Position numbers and translations under genes: made by a program
Assembly (NCBI GenBank): GCA_963809875.1
Contig: CAWELC010000005.1
Span: 558,001 to 622,000, forward strand
Reading direction: 5' to 3'
DNA length: 64,000 bases
From: JAFGAS01 sp963809875
GTDB lineage: Bacteria > Desulfobacterota > Zymogenia > Zymogenales > Zymogenaceae
Notes under the pieces: model-generated
Told to the model about the DNA's origin: nothing
The model's input: only the letters and a program-made list of their open reading frames with translations
The model's database searches: none
Part shown: one piece after another, positions 45,949 to 56,186 of the stretch
Layout: every line of letters begins with the position of its first letter
How positions within the stretch are numbered: position 1 is the first letter of the stretch

Positions 45949-47055
45949 CTACCCGGGCAGGCCGCGGACTATCTCAAGAAACGTCATGAAATTTTTCAGC
46001 GACACCTCGGGCGGCGTCCAGTGATCGAGCCCGGGGATGTATCCCCTGCGCTCCAGCATGAACGGGACCTTATCCATAACTTCGCGGCGTATCGCCGCTT
46101 CATCTTCGGCCAGCGCGCGCTTGTCCAGCCCGCCGAACATGATCAGGTCCGGGTAGCGCTCGCGGACCTTCCTGATATCCATACCCGCCTGGACCTCGAA
46201 GGGCGACAGCATGTTGATGCCCGTCTCCATGAACAGCGGGATCAGGATGTCGAGGTTGCCGTCCGAATCGACGGAAAAGACGTGGATATCCGTCTCGCCC
46301 TTCACCCGTTTGATCAACTGGGTGTAGTAGGGCGTCATGAATTCCCTGAAGACCTTCGGCGAGATCATGGGCCCGTTCTTGTAGGACATATCCTCCCAGA
46401 AGAAGACCCGGTCCATCGGGACCTTCTCGCGCGTCTTGATGAGCATCGCGGCGTTCAGATCCACCCAGCGGCGGGCGATGGTATGCAGCAAGGCGGGGTC
46501 CCTGCGTATGGCCACCGACATTCCGACGAGCCCCATCAGGTGGCGGTACGTCCCGAAGAGCCCGCAGACATACGAGGTGGTGTAGTTGTCGTCGCCCAGC
46601 GAATTGGCCATGGAAATAAATATGTCAAGGATCGTCGTGAACCGCTCGGGGGTCTCGGGGTCCAGGCGCCAGGAGAGCTCCTCGTAGTCCTTCAGGGTCT
46701 TGACCGGCCAGTCCAGCTCCTGGGGCAGGGTGGAGCGGCCGTCCGTGAATACGCGTACGGTCTTGCCGGCGCCGTCGGTCTTGGTTACGAAGGTGTCCGT
46801 CTCTTGAAGGACGACCTCATCAAATCTCGGGCAAAACCCGGGCTCCACGTCGGCCGCGGCTATCGGGAGCCAGGTCAGCGGGTCGTAGCCGAAATGGGCG
46901 GGAGCCGAAAAGACGTGGTCGCACACCGTCTCGGGGAGCCCCTCCCCGTGCCATCGGGCGTAGGTTTCCGGCCAGAACCCCCAGCCTTCGTATCTGGTCG
47001 GGCGGTCCGGCTTCTCGAAACGGCAGATCGCGTGAAAGCGCTCGCGAACGTTCAT
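45949..47055 (-). CDS. Uroporphyrinogen decarboxylase family protein (MtaA/CmuA-like)
   Basis: The 368-residue protein has the URO-D TIM barrel but not the substrate-binding residues of HemE. It begins MNVRERFHAICRFEKPDRPTRYEGWGFWPET, which is characteristic of the methyltransferase-related or unknown subgroup. Later motifs include FFWEDMSYKNGPMISPKVFREFM, SVDSDGNLDILIPLFMETGINMLSPFEV, and DLIMFGGLDKRALAED. Relatives transfer methyl groups from corrinoid proteins to thiols or demethylate aromatics. No corrinoid protein is adjacent, so the substrate is unknown. ATG 47055 is preceded by GAGGG. Confidence 0.87.
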   Translation of the reverse strand: MNVRERFHAICRFEKPDRPTRYEGWGFWPETYARWHGEGLPETVCDHVFSAPAHFGYDPLTWLPIAAADVEPGFCPRFDEVVLQETDTFVTKTDGAGKTVRVFTDGRSTLPQELDWPVKTLKDYEELSWRLDPETPERFTTILDIFISMANSLGDDNYTTSYVCGLFGTYRHLMGLVGMSVAIRRDPALLHTIARRWVDLNAAMLIKTREKVPMDRVFFWEDMSYKNGPMISPKVFREFMTPYYTQLIKRVKGETDIHVFSVDSDGNLDILIPLFMETGINMLSPFEVQAGMDIRKVRERYPDLIMFGGLDKRALAEDEAAIRREVMDKVPFMLERRGYIPGLDHWTPPEVSLKNFMTFLEIVRGLPG

Positions 47056-47276
47056 GTCTACCCTCTTCAGTTGGAATAGGAGACGGATCGGGTCCATGCG
47101 CGCCCCTCGGCGCGGCTTTTTACGTCGCAAAAACAGGAAGCACGCCCGCGGTTCCGGCGGTAAAGGTGTCCCGCGTCCGGCCAATCCTCGCCTGTCGTTA
47201 TGTCTCTTGCCTTACCCGGCCGCCCTCCGGCTTTCCTGCCACTGTCCCGCGAGGCCTGTGTCGTGAGGGGATGGGA

Positions 47277-47882
47277 CTACATCACCTCGACCGAATCAAC
47301 TACTATCTTCCACGACGAGCTGTTGAATTCGTCCGTTCGAAAATTCTCGTAATGAGTGATCGTGCGGCTGTACGTGCCGAATATCCCCTTCGGAGTTCTT
47401 GACTGTTCCTTGAAGTTTCCCGACGCGAGATAGAACTCGCCCGACCCGGCGTGAGTGATGACGTCGCCGAGGCCGTAAAATACGATCGAGTAGGTAACTT
47501 TGAACGTCTTCCCAGACGGCGTATCAGCCGGTGTTTTCGCGGTGAAAACCCACGTGCCGAACATTTCGTATTTCGGCGTGATCTTTTTGCTGGGTCCCGA
47601 GATGAGCTTCGGCGTGTACTTGGTATCGGTTACTGTCAGCCAGTTCGGGTCGATTATGTTTCCCTTTAAATAATGCTCGTAGGTCGAGTATTTGGAGGGC
47701 GTATTCGAAGCGGGGGTTTTCGTTTCGGTCAGCGTCATATCGCTCTCATCGCCCCGGTATTTCTCGAGGTCCTCGTCGGTAAATGTCGGCACATCCTCCT
47801 GTGGATATACCGGGACGCTGTATTGGAGCATCGCGACGAAGGCGGCACAAAAGACCATCCACCCAATCGTGCTCTTTTTCAT
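47277..47882 (-). CDS. Hypothetical secreted protein
   Basis: The 201-residue protein has a signal peptide (about 1-27, ending VYPQ). The mature part starts with a Thr/Asp/Lys-rich segment (TFTDEDLEKYRGDESD) and continues with beta-rich sequence, KYEMFGTWVFTAKTP, TYSIVFYGLGDVITHAGSG, and SWKIVVDSVEV. No family is recognised. RBS GAGGAG is present. It is followed upstream on the same strand by another secreted protein gene (48023), 140 bases away. Confidence 0.7.
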   Translation of the reverse strand: MKKSTIGWMVFCAAFVAMLQYSVPVYPQEDVPTFTDEDLEKYRGDESDMTLTETKTPASNTPSKYSTYEHYLKGNIIDPNWLTVTDTKYTPKLISGPSKKITPKYEMFGTWVFTAKTPADTPSGKTFKVTYSIVFYGLGDVITHAGSGEFYLASGNFKEQSRTPKGIFGTYSRTITHYENFRTDEFNSSSWKIVVDSVEVM

Positions 47883-48022
47883 GTCGAGCTCCTCATCAGT
47901 ATCGTTCCAGGTTGCATAAAGTCATATATCTTCATGCACTCTTATCGCCAAGTACGCAGGGCCTCGTTACCGGGGGAAGCATACCCGCGGGTGGCCCGCA
48001 AAATCCCCGCCTTTCGCTCGTG

Positions 48023-48583
48023 CTACCTGACCAGGATCTGGGGGTAGCAGGTGTAGGTGCCGGAGTCCGAAAAACCGTGCGAATCGGACACTGTCCAGTT
48101 GATTCGCACGCCGGCCCTGATGATCCCCTCCTGGCTCATGTATTTGTAGTCGAAGATCGGGACGTCGGCCCATTCGATCGAGTTATTACCGCCGATTTTT
48201 CCCATAAAGGCACAGGCGCCGGGCCCAAGCGTATTGATGTTTGCCGCGGCAAACGTCACGCAGTCCGTGGATACACGGCATTTTCGAAAGAGGTCGAGGG
48301 TCGCCCCGGTCAGCACGTTGTTGAGCTTCTTGGTGTCAACCAGCAGCACATAAACGACGGAGCCCGTGGTGATTGTCTTATCCGATCTATTTTTGACGAT
48401 AAAATACCAGTCGTCCTTGGCCTCTTTCCCGCAGAGCGTCGCGTATCCACGTTCGGAGCAGGCGGTGTTCCAATAGACGCCTACCGGAGTGAACTCCAGC
48501 GTGTCCCCGGCGAAGGCCGGGATGCCGAAGGAAAAGGAGACGAACGATACGATCGCCCATACGAGAAGCAGTCTTTTTAACAT
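48023..48583 (-). CDS. Hypothetical secreted protein with six cysteines
   Basis: The 186-residue product has a signal peptide (1-25, ending AFAG). The mature domain is beta-rich with cysteines in NTACSERGYATLCGKEA, RKCRVSTDCVTF, GACAFMG and TYTCYPQ, which could form three disulfides. Such a layout suggests an extracytoplasmic adhesion-like or Ig-like domain (FIVKNRSDKTITTGSVVYVLLVD). I recognise no family. RBS GGAG lies before the ATG. Confidence 0.7.
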   Translation of the reverse strand: MLKRLLLVWAIVSFVSFSFGIPAFAGDTLEFTPVGVYWNTACSERGYATLCGKEAKDDWYFIVKNRSDKTITTGSVVYVLLVDTKKLNNVLTGATLDLFRKCRVSTDCVTFAAANINTLGPGACAFMGKIGGNNSIEWADVPIFDYKYMSQEGIIRAGVRINWTVSDSHGFSDSGTYTCYPQILVR

Positions 48584-48785
48584 CGCATTGACTCCATCGT
48601 GATCAGGTTATGATACAACTCTTCCCCTACCCACGGCCATCACGACGACCGTAACGATGAAGGAGTGAAGGGTTGGAGGTTCGGCGGCGTGCCCGGAAAA
48701 TCACGCGGGGACCTCCTTGCGGCGGCAGACCATGTCGACGGTCAGACATGGTTAAAGGACTTCCGTGATCGATCTGCTTTATCAC

Positions 48786-49379
48786 TCACTGCCCCGTCAC
48801 CACCTCGTAGAGACATGTTTCGTCCCCGATGGCCTTGCACTTCGTCTCGGTCGCCCGCACGCCTTCATATCCGGCCCACGCGGCCAGGTCATCCAAAAAA
48901 CCGTTGATGACCGTGCAGATCGGCACCTCGCTCCTGAGGTTGAAACAGGTGCTGCAGAGTCTGTTGTCGAATAGGATCCTGTCGGGCTCCATGGTGGCCG
49001 TTCCCCGACCCGACACCACCGTGTAGAGCTCGACCGCCCTGAAGAGCTTCTCCTTCGGCGGCAAATCCTTGAACGCATCGAACAGGCCCAGATCCTTGAC
49101 CCGTCTGGCGATGACTTTCCCGATGATCCGGAAGATCGCCTTGGCCCCGGGGACCCCCAGCAGTTCGTAAAAGCTGACGATGATCCGGGAGTACTCCATA
49201 TCGGTGTAGGTCTTCTCAAACCCGTAGCCGGGCTTCTCGTCCATGAGGCGGGACATCATGGCGTAGTTGAGCAGGGACTTGAGGCCGTTGGTTCCGATAA
49301 CCTCCTCGGCGGCGTCCATGAGGATCCTGACGGTCCCGCTGGCGACACTCTTTTCCTCCATGTCGTCGTTTCCTCTCAT
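48786..49379 (-). CDS. V4R domain protein
   Basis: The 197-residue protein ends in a V4R (4-vinyl reductase) domain: RATETKCKAIGDETCLYEVV is its conserved small-molecule/metal-binding end, with two Cys. The N-terminal portion (GTVRILMDAAEEVIGTNGLKSLLNYA) matches the helical start seen in V4R proteins that bind hydrophobic ligands such as hydrocarbons or tetrapyrroles. Its start codon overlaps the stop of the upstream amidohydrolase (TAATG), so the two products are probably made in a coupled way. The ligand is unknown. Confidence 0.83.
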   Translation of the reverse strand: MRGNDDMEEKSVASGTVRILMDAAEEVIGTNGLKSLLNYAMMSRLMDEKPGYGFEKTYTDMEYSRIIVSFYELLGVPGAKAIFRIIGKVIARRVKDLGLFDAFKDLPPKEKLFRAVELYTVVSGRGTATMEPDRILFDNRLCSTCFNLRSEVPICTVINGFLDDLAAWAGYEGVRATETKCKAIGDETCLYEVVTGQ

Positions 49380-50975
49380 TACCCCGCGTATTTCACTTCT
49401 CCCCCGATCATCGTCATCTTCACCTTTATGTTTCTGATCTCGTCCGGTTTGACGGCACGCGGATCCTGTTCAAGGATGACGAGGTCGGCGCGTTTGCCTT
49501 TCGTGATCGTGCCCCGGGTCTCCTCCTCAAAGGAGGCATAGGCCGCGCGGCTTGTGTAGAGAGAGAGCGCCTCGTAGGGTGAAAGGGCCTGGTCTGTCGT
49601 AAAACCGTTTCTGATCACCGCGCCCCATACACCGGCCAGGACGGCCGGCGACTCGATGGGAGAGTCCGATCCGCCGCAGACCGGGACGCCCGCCTCCAGC
49701 GCCCGCCTGATCGCGTAGACGTCCCCGAGGCGGTCGTGTCCGACACGGCTTTCGATCCAGGCCCCCTCCGAGACGATGAACGACGGTTGGAACGAGAGGA
49801 TGATTCCGGCTTCCTTGATCGCCGGGAAAGTCCGCGCGCTTGATCATCCCGCAATGTTCGATCCGGTGGCGCAGGTCGGGGCCGCCTACCGTCCGCCGGG
49901 CGTCGGCAAATATTCGCACGGTCTCGGTAATCGCCTCGTCTCCAATGATGTGGGCGGCAATCTGGAGCCCCTCTTTTTGCGCGCCGAAGATGGTTTGCCT
50001 GAGGGCATCGGAGTCGATCACCATCATGCCCCGCTCTCCGGGCATGTCCGAATAGTCTTCGGAGAAACGGGCCGTCCGGGAGCCAAAGGTGCCGTCAACG
50101 AAGATCTTGAGTGCCCCTCCGCGCCATCTCCCATCCTTCTTCTCGGCGCCGAACTGCTCGGCCAGCGTTTTTACCGCTTCGCCCACGGAAGGGGCGGCCA
50201 CCAGCGGGTAGACGGAATGATGAATCTCCTTTTCAAAGAGCTTGAGGAGCGGGATCTCGAAAGGACCGAGGCTCCCCGCCGGGCCGTTTGGGCCGGTCTG
50301 GAGCACCGAGTGGACATGGACGATGCCCGATTTCAGCAGGTCGTCCATGAACAGGTAGAAGCCCTTCCTGAACTCCTCGACGTCGGGCGTGGGCAGCGCC
50401 GCGAGCGCCAGATCGATGGCAAGCTCCTTCAGGACTCCCGTCGGTTTTCCGCCCTCCCGCGCGATGACGCCGCCCGCGGGGTCCGGCGTATCTCCCGTGA
50501 TTTTCGCGGCGGCCAGCGCAGCCGAGTTGACCAGGCCCGTATGGCCGTCGTACCGGACCAGCAGGACGGGATTGTTGGGAACCGCCGAGTCGAGCTGGGC
50601 CAGCGTAGGCATCCTTTTGTCGGGGAAGTTGTCCTCCCTGAACCGGAGGCCCATGATCCATGCCCCGGGGGCCAGCGCCGATGCCTTATCTCTGATGATC
50701 GCGAGGAGCTCGGCAACCGAACCGACGTCGGCCAGGTCGGTGTTCATCTTGAAAAAGGCCGACAGTACCAGATGGAGGTGGCAGTCGGTAAAACCGGGGA
50801 CCAGTAGGCCGCCGGAAAGATCGATCTCCTCACAGGACGGCCCCGCCAGCGCCTTCATGGGGGCGGCCGCGCCGGCGCCGAGGATTATGCCGCCTGAAAC
50901 GACACAGGCCTCCCGGGCTATCGATTCGCCCTCCATGGTGAGGACGGTGCCGTTTGTAAAGAGATAGTTTTTCAT
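49379..50975 (-). CDS. YtcJ-like amidohydrolase, frameshifted in the C-terminal third
   Basis: The repaired product is 531 aa. The N-terminal metal motif is PGFTDCHLHL (HxH), with HCGMIKR and the later GGSDSPIES (Asp ligand) as further active-site elements. The whole pattern places it in the amidohydrolase-3 (YtcJ, N-substituted formamide deformylase-like) family. The reaction would be hydrolysis of an amide or related bond. A single extra base at about 49823 splits HCGMIKRADFP from AIKEAGIILSFQPSF. The last codons overlap the V4R gene. RBS before ATG 50975 is weak. Confidence 0.87.
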
Positions 50976-51256
50976 ACTCCATTCCTGTCTCGCATGGGAA
51001 GAATCGGAGCCCCTTCAGGTAACCGCCGCGTTCTATTGCCTGCCGACACGACGGGCCGTTCGGACGGGGCGTAACGGGCGGCGCGCCATTCATTCGATTA
51101 CTTATCACCGGAAGATCGGACTGTCAAGGGAAAGAAAGGCGGTAAACGTGACCGGTATCATGTTTGCCGGGTGGGCTGCGGGAATAGTATGATCGAAGCG
51201 ACCCGCTTACGCCCCCGATGCTTCCCGCACCAATGTTGCACTAATGAAACTTTTGT

Positions 51257-51284
51257 TTGACTTACTAAGTCAGTAATATATAAT
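51257..51284 (+). promoter_or_regulatory. Sigma-70 promoter with a 15-bp palindrome
   Basis: TTGACT (51257-51262) and TATAAT (51279-51284) are 16 bases apart. The -35 and spacer are covered by TGACTTACTAAGTCA (51258-51272), a perfect 7-1-7 palindrome that could be a repressor or activator site. Transcription would start about 14 bases before the ATG at 51305. Confidence 0.75.
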
Positions 51285-51304
51285 AGCGGCAAGGACACGT
51301 GGTC

Positions 51305-54234
51305 ATGACTGAGAAACCAATGCATATCCTTCTTATCGAGGACAGTCCCTGGGACAGGCGGCTCATCGGCGATATGCTCACAGAGGTGAAGGACGAGGCC
51401 TTCGTCCTGTCCGTCGCCGGCGACCTCGCCGAGGGCAAGAGACTCCTGGCCCTTGGTAACCTGGACCTCATCCTGCTCGACCTTATCCTGCCCGACTCAG
51501 AGGGGCTCAATACCCTGGAGTCCGTCCTCGAGGCAGCCCCGTCGGTTCCCATCGTGATATGTTCGGCGATCTCAGACAAAGGTACCGCCCTGAGGGCCGT
51601 GAGCGAAGGGGCCCAGGACTACCTGATCAAGGGGGGCATCGACCCGGAAACGCTGGTACGCTCCATCCGCTATGCCCGGGAGCGCAAGAGAGTCCAGGAG
51701 GCGCTCAAGGCGGCCCACGATGAGCTCGAGATACGGGTCCAGCAACGGACGGCCGAGCTCATGGAAACAAATGAACTGCTCAGAAAGGAGATCGCCGAGA
51801 GGAAGGCCGTCGAGGAGTCACTCACGTCACTGCGGAAGGCCGTGGAAAGCAGCGGTGTCGGGATAACGATAACCGACGTCTCGGGCAGCATAATCTACAC
51901 CAATCCCGCCGAGGCGGGGATGCACGGGTATAAAGTCGAGGAGCTCGTGGGACTTCCGGCCCGTATCCTTGCCCCTGAGGATCTCAGACACGAGATGAGC
52001 CCCGACGAGATCGGTAGCATGAAAGGCATGACCCGCGAAACGGTCAACCTGCGAAAAGACGGCACCGCCTTTCCCGTAAACAGGACAACCGATGTCGTCA
52101 GGGAACAAAACGGACATCCCCTTTTTATCGTAAGCATCTCCGAAGACATCACGGATAAGAAACGTGCCGAAGAAAAGATACGCGAATCCGAGAAGAAGTA
52201 TCGGGACCTCGTGGACAATATGCAGGACCTGGTGTACATAATCGACGACAGGGGCGATATCCAGTTCGTCAACCAGGCCGTTGCCGATCGGTCCGGATTT
52301 GAAGTCGACGAGCTGAAGGGAAAGAGCGTCGCCGATTTCTTCACGAAGGAATCGCTGAAATACCTTGAAGAGCTCTACCGGCAGCGGGCAACAGGTGAGC
52401 AGATCGGCGTCTACGAGCTCGACTATTATGACCGGGATCGCAACGTCAGGACGATCGAGGCAAAAGAGAGGCCGATAATCAGTGACGGTAGAATCGTCGA
52501 GGTCCAGGGGATCGCCCGCGACATAACGGAGCGCAAGAACGTGGAGCGGGCGCTGAGGGAATCGGAGCGGCAGTACCGGGAGCTGGTCGACGCCATCAGC
52601 GACTATCTCTACGTGGCCGATGAAATGGGGACGGTCCTCTTTGCCAACAATTCGCTATGCGACGATTCGGGTTATTCACCTACCGATATTATCGGCAAGA
52701 ATATCGGGCTATTTCTGACCTCCGAGTCCCGGGAGGTTGCCTCCCGGCTCTTCAAGCGTCAGGTGGCCGGGGAGGATGTCGGACCCTTCGAGATGGACTT
52801 TGCCACCAAGGACGGCACTATCAGGACGGTCGAGATCCGTGAAAGCCTCGTGAGGGCAAACGGCAGGATCGTTCAGGTCAGGGGTATCGGGAGGGACGTT
52901 ACTGAAAAGAAGAAGCTCGTTACCACCACACTCGACAGCGTCGCCGACGGGATCATCATCGTGAACATGGATGGTGAGATCACTTCGACAAACGCCGCCG
53001 CCGAACGGATCACCGGCCTTTCCCGCGATCTGATCGTCGGCAGACCCCTTTCGGAGATACTCCGGGAGCGGGTCTCGGGGGGAGTGCCGGCGCTGCACGA
53101 TATTATCGGCGCCGGCAAGGGCGTGGTAAACCACGAGATGGACCTGATCATCGCCTCGGGGCATATCGTCCCGTTGTCGCTGTCCACGGTTCTCCTTGCC
53201 GACCGAGAGGGCAAGGCCCTCGGCAGCGTCGTCACGTTTCGGGACATTTCGGTGATCGTTGAGCTGAAAAAGGAGATCGACCGGAAGTACACCTACCAGG
53301 ACATCATCAGCAAGAGCAAGCATATCAAGGAGATCTTCGACGTCCTTCCCTATATTTCCGAGAGTGACAGCACCGTGCTGGTAGAAGGAAAAAGCGGGAC
53401 CGGCAAGGAGCTCTTTGCCCGGGCCATCCACAACCTGTCGCCCCGGAGGAAGGGCCCCTTTATCGCGGTTAACTGCGCCGCGCTCCCCGATACGTTGCTG
53501 GAGTCGGAGCTCTTCGGGTACGTAAAGGGTGCCTTCACCAACGCCATGAAAGACAAGCCGGGCCGGTTCGCCCTGGCGGAGGGGGGGACGATACTTCTGG
53601 ACGAGGTCGGCGACATGCCCAAGGCCCTTCAGGTCAAGCTGCTGCGTGTCCTGGAACAGAAGGAGTACGAGCCCCTCGGGTCGGTAGCCACCATAAAGAG
53701 CAACGTCCGGATCATCGCCTCCACAAACCGGGAGATCGCCTCCGAGGTGGAACACGGCAATTTTCGCGAGGATCTCTTCTACCGTCTGAACGTCGTCAAG
53801 ATCACTCTGCCGGAGCTCAAGGAGCGTCGCGAGGATATCCCGCTCTTGGCCAATCACTTTGCCGATAAGTTTGCGAAGCAGATGGGAAAGCCGGTGTCGT
53901 CGGTATCCGACCGGATGCTCGATATCCTGATGCGCTATGATTTTCCCGGAAATATCCGGGAGCTTGAAAATATCGTCGAGCATGCGATGGTCATCTCGAG
54001 CGGGGGGGTGCTGGACGTTCAGCACATGCCCAAGTCACTTCTGGATAAGGCGGGGGGAGAGGATACCTTCGGGCCACGTTCAGGGACGAGGTCACGAAGT
54101 CCGAGAAGAAGATAATAGAGGAGACACTGGCCAAGTTCCACGGAAGCCGCGTGCTGGCGGCCGACTCCCTCAATATGAACCGAACGACCCTCTGGCGGAA
54201 GATGAAGAAGTACGGCTTGATGGTCGACGAATAA
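51305..54234 (+). CDS. REC-PAS(4)-sigma-54 AAA+ activator, frameshifted near the C-terminus
   Basis: The repaired product is 976 aa. It has a receiver domain (residues 6-120, Asp59 in ILLDLILPDS), a coiled coil (about 130-165) and four PAS domains (about 170-285, 300-415, 425-540, 545-650). An AAA+ domain follows (about 660-890), with Walker A GKSGTGKE, the sigma-54 contact loop G-A-F-T-N-A in place of GAFTGA, and Walker B GGTILLDEVG. A Fis-type HTH ends the protein (LAADSLNMNRTTLWRKMKKYG). The frame is broken in a G6 run at 54052-54057; one missing G restores it. ATG 51305 is preferred over GTG 51299 because AAGGA is nine bases upstream. Confidence 0.9.
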
Positions 54235-54395
54235 CGGGGCGGGATGTGGGTTGATTGGGGGGGGGCCAGCAGGGGAGGAAGGACCCGATTTTTGACAGTG
54301 CGTGCGGTCCGCCATGAAGTCCGAGGCTAATCCTGCCGTGATTGGCGGGCCTCCTTGAGGGGGGGACGTGGCGAAGATAAAGGCGACGTTGGATC

Positions 54396-54420
54396 GGCGG
54401 GGTGCTACCCCGCCTTTTTT
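54396..54420 (+). terminator. Rho-independent terminator for the sigma-54 activator gene
   Basis: GGCGGGGT (54396-54403) pairs with ACCCCGCC (54407-54414), followed by TTTTTT. The hairpin overlaps the last codons of the convergent methyltransferase gene. Confidence 0.8.
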
Positions 54421-55190
54421 ATGTACGCCCCCCAGATAATCGCGGTGGGGGGGACCTTCAGGGGTGCGCGCCTGAGGGCATCGGCGTTCATCGCCACGGC
54501 GCGGCGGGAGATGGGGGAAGTGGTGACCGTATAATCGGGGACTCCCGCACTCCGCATGATCTCTTCAACGTCGCCCGGCGTGATCGATTCATCCATCGAT
54601 TCGAGGAAGGCGCCCGCGGCAGGCTTCGAGAGATGGGCCGCGATGATATCGACGACAGCCTTATGGGCCTCACGGTTCAGGTCGATAACCAGCGCCAGAC
54701 CGCCGGGCGCCAGCGCGCGGTAGATCTCCGAAAAAAGCCGCGTCTTGTCCGGCACGTGGTGAACGGTGCCGTAGGACGCAACGATATCGACGGCGCCGTC
54801 CCGAACCGGAAGCCTCGTCGCGTCGCCCGCCAGCGGCCGGACCCCCTTCGGTAGTCCCCCCAGCGATATCGCCTCGGAAAGGATTGCCGGAGAGAGATCA
54901 AGGGCCACGACTGTTCGGCCCGCAAATTTCCTATGGAGCTCTGTCGCCAGATGACCCATGCCGGTGCCGATGTCCAGGAGGGCGGTTATCATGCGCCCCG
55001 CCTGCCGGTCTTTTGTCCGGATGAAAAGCTCGTCGGCCACCAGGGCGTACATCGTGGCCAGAACGGAATCGGCCATCTCCTTGTAAGCCCGCGCCGCTTC
55101 GGATACCGAAAGGCCCGCGAACTCGCCGGACAGCTCCTTGCTTTTTTGATCGTCGTCCATAGGTAAACGCCTGCTCGATTTCTCAGTCAT
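54405..55190 (-). CDS. Class I SAM-dependent methyltransferase
   Basis: The 261-residue protein has a Rossmann-type methyltransferase core with motif I LLDIGTGMGHLA (about residues 72-83). Further motifs are VVALDLSPAILSEA, GDATRLPVRDGAVDIVASYGTVHHVPD, and IYRALAPGGLALVIDL, as in UbiE/methyltransf_11 relatives. The substrate is unknown. Two starts are possible (ATG 55190 or ATG 55160); neither has a good ribosome site. The end overlaps the terminator of the convergent sigma-54 gene. Confidence 0.87.
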   Translation of the reverse strand: MTEKSSRRLPMDDDQKSKELSGEFAGLSVSEAARAYKEMADSVLATMYALVADELFIRTKDRQAGRMITALLDIGTGMGHLATELHRKFAGRTVVALDLSPAILSEAISLGGLPKGVRPLAGDATRLPVRDGAVDIVASYGTVHHVPDKTRLFSEIYRALAPGGLALVIDLNREAHKAVVDIIAAHLSKPAAGAFLESMDESITPGDVEEIMRSAGVPDYTVTTSPISRRAVAMNADALRRAPLKVPPTAIIWGAYIKKAG

Positions 55191-55280
55191 TCATACACGC
55201 GTATCAAGAAGATGTCCAGAAAAAAATCGGCCGGGAAACTCGGGCCCCTTGTGCCCCGATGACGGGCGGTCCCAAGGTGC

Positions 55281-56078
55281 TTATGGTTTTCGCTTCCGCA
55301 TGAACCACGCGGTATGGTCGGTGGGACCGTGGCCCTTCCCGATTTCCAGGGAGAACGCAATAGCGGTCTCGATATACGCCTCCGCCTGGGCGACCGCTTC
55401 GGTAATCTCCATGCCTGCCGCCAGCCCCGCCGCGATCGCCGCCGAGAAGGTGCAGCCGGTGCCGTGGGTATTCTTGGTGTCGATGCGCTTCTTCTCGAAG
55501 CGGACGACCCGCTTGCCGTCGAAAAGAAGGTCGACAGGATCCTCCCGGAGGTGCCCCCCCTTGACGATGACGTACCGGGGCCCGAGACGCGCGATGGATC
55601 GCGCCGCCGCCTCCATGCCCGAGCTGTCGGCTATCTCCATGCCCGAAATGATCTGGGCTTCGGGGATATTAGGGGTAACCACGAGGGCCAGGGGCAGCAG
55701 CAGGCCTACCATCGCATCCTTGCCCTCCGGCGAAAGGAGGGCGTCCCCGCTCTTGGCCGCCATCACCGGGTCTACGACGAGCCGCTCGATTCGATACTGT
55801 TTCACTTTTTCGGCCACGATCCGCACGACTTCGGGCGATGAGAGCATCCCGGTTTTTGCGGCGTCGGCTCCAATATCGGTCATGACGGAATCAAACTGGG
55901 ACGCGATAAAATCGGGCGGCACCTCGAGGACCGCGTCCACGCCCAGGGTGTTCTGAGCGGTCAGCGCCGTGACGACGCTCATGGCATAGCCGCCGAGCGC
56001 CGTGATCGTCTTGATGTCGGCCTGGATTCCCGCGCCGCCCCCGGAATCCGACCCGGCAATTGTCAACACTCGAAACAT
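55281..56078 (-). CDS. thiD: Hydroxymethylpyrimidine/phosphomethylpyrimidine kinase
   Basis: ThiD phosphorylates HMP twice to HMP-PP for thiamin synthesis. Motifs are TIAGSDSGGGAGIQADIKT (residues 6-24), VVDPVMAAKSGDALL, VVTPNIPEAQ, VIVKGGHL and the anion-hole THGTGCTFSAAIAAGLA. Length 265 aa is normal. RBS AGGAGG is seven bases before the ATG. The gene lies behind a TPP riboswitch and an intrinsic terminator on the same strand, so it is expressed when thiamin pyrophosphate is scarce. It diverges from the HMP transporter gene cytX. Confidence 0.96.
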   Translation of the reverse strand: MFRVLTIAGSDSGGGAGIQADIKTITALGGYAMSVVTALTAQNTLGVDAVLEVPPDFIASQFDSVMTDIGADAAKTGMLSSPEVVRIVAEKVKQYRIERLVVDPVMAAKSGDALLSPEGKDAMVGLLLPLALVVTPNIPEAQIISGMEIADSSGMEAAARSIARLGPRYVIVKGGHLREDPVDLLFDGKRVVRFEKKRIDTKNTHGTGCTFSAAIAAGLAAGMEITEAVAQAEAYIETAIAFSLEIGKGHGPTDHTAWFMRKRKP

Positions 56079-56130
56079 GTCGCACCTCCTTTCTCAGCCG
56101 TTGGGTCACCAGGGTAACCGAGCGCTTGCC

Positions 56131-56166
56131 AATAAAACAAAACGGCCGCCGGATAACCGGCGGCCG
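56131..56166 (-). terminator. Terminator of the thiD riboswitch
   Basis: CGGCCGCCGG (56143-56152) pairs with CCGGCGGCCG (56157-56166) with loop ATAA. On the minus strand it is followed by TTTTGTTTT. It lies between the aptamer and thiD. Confidence 0.85.
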
Positions 56167-56186
56167 CTTTGGATATGTTTTCAGAT

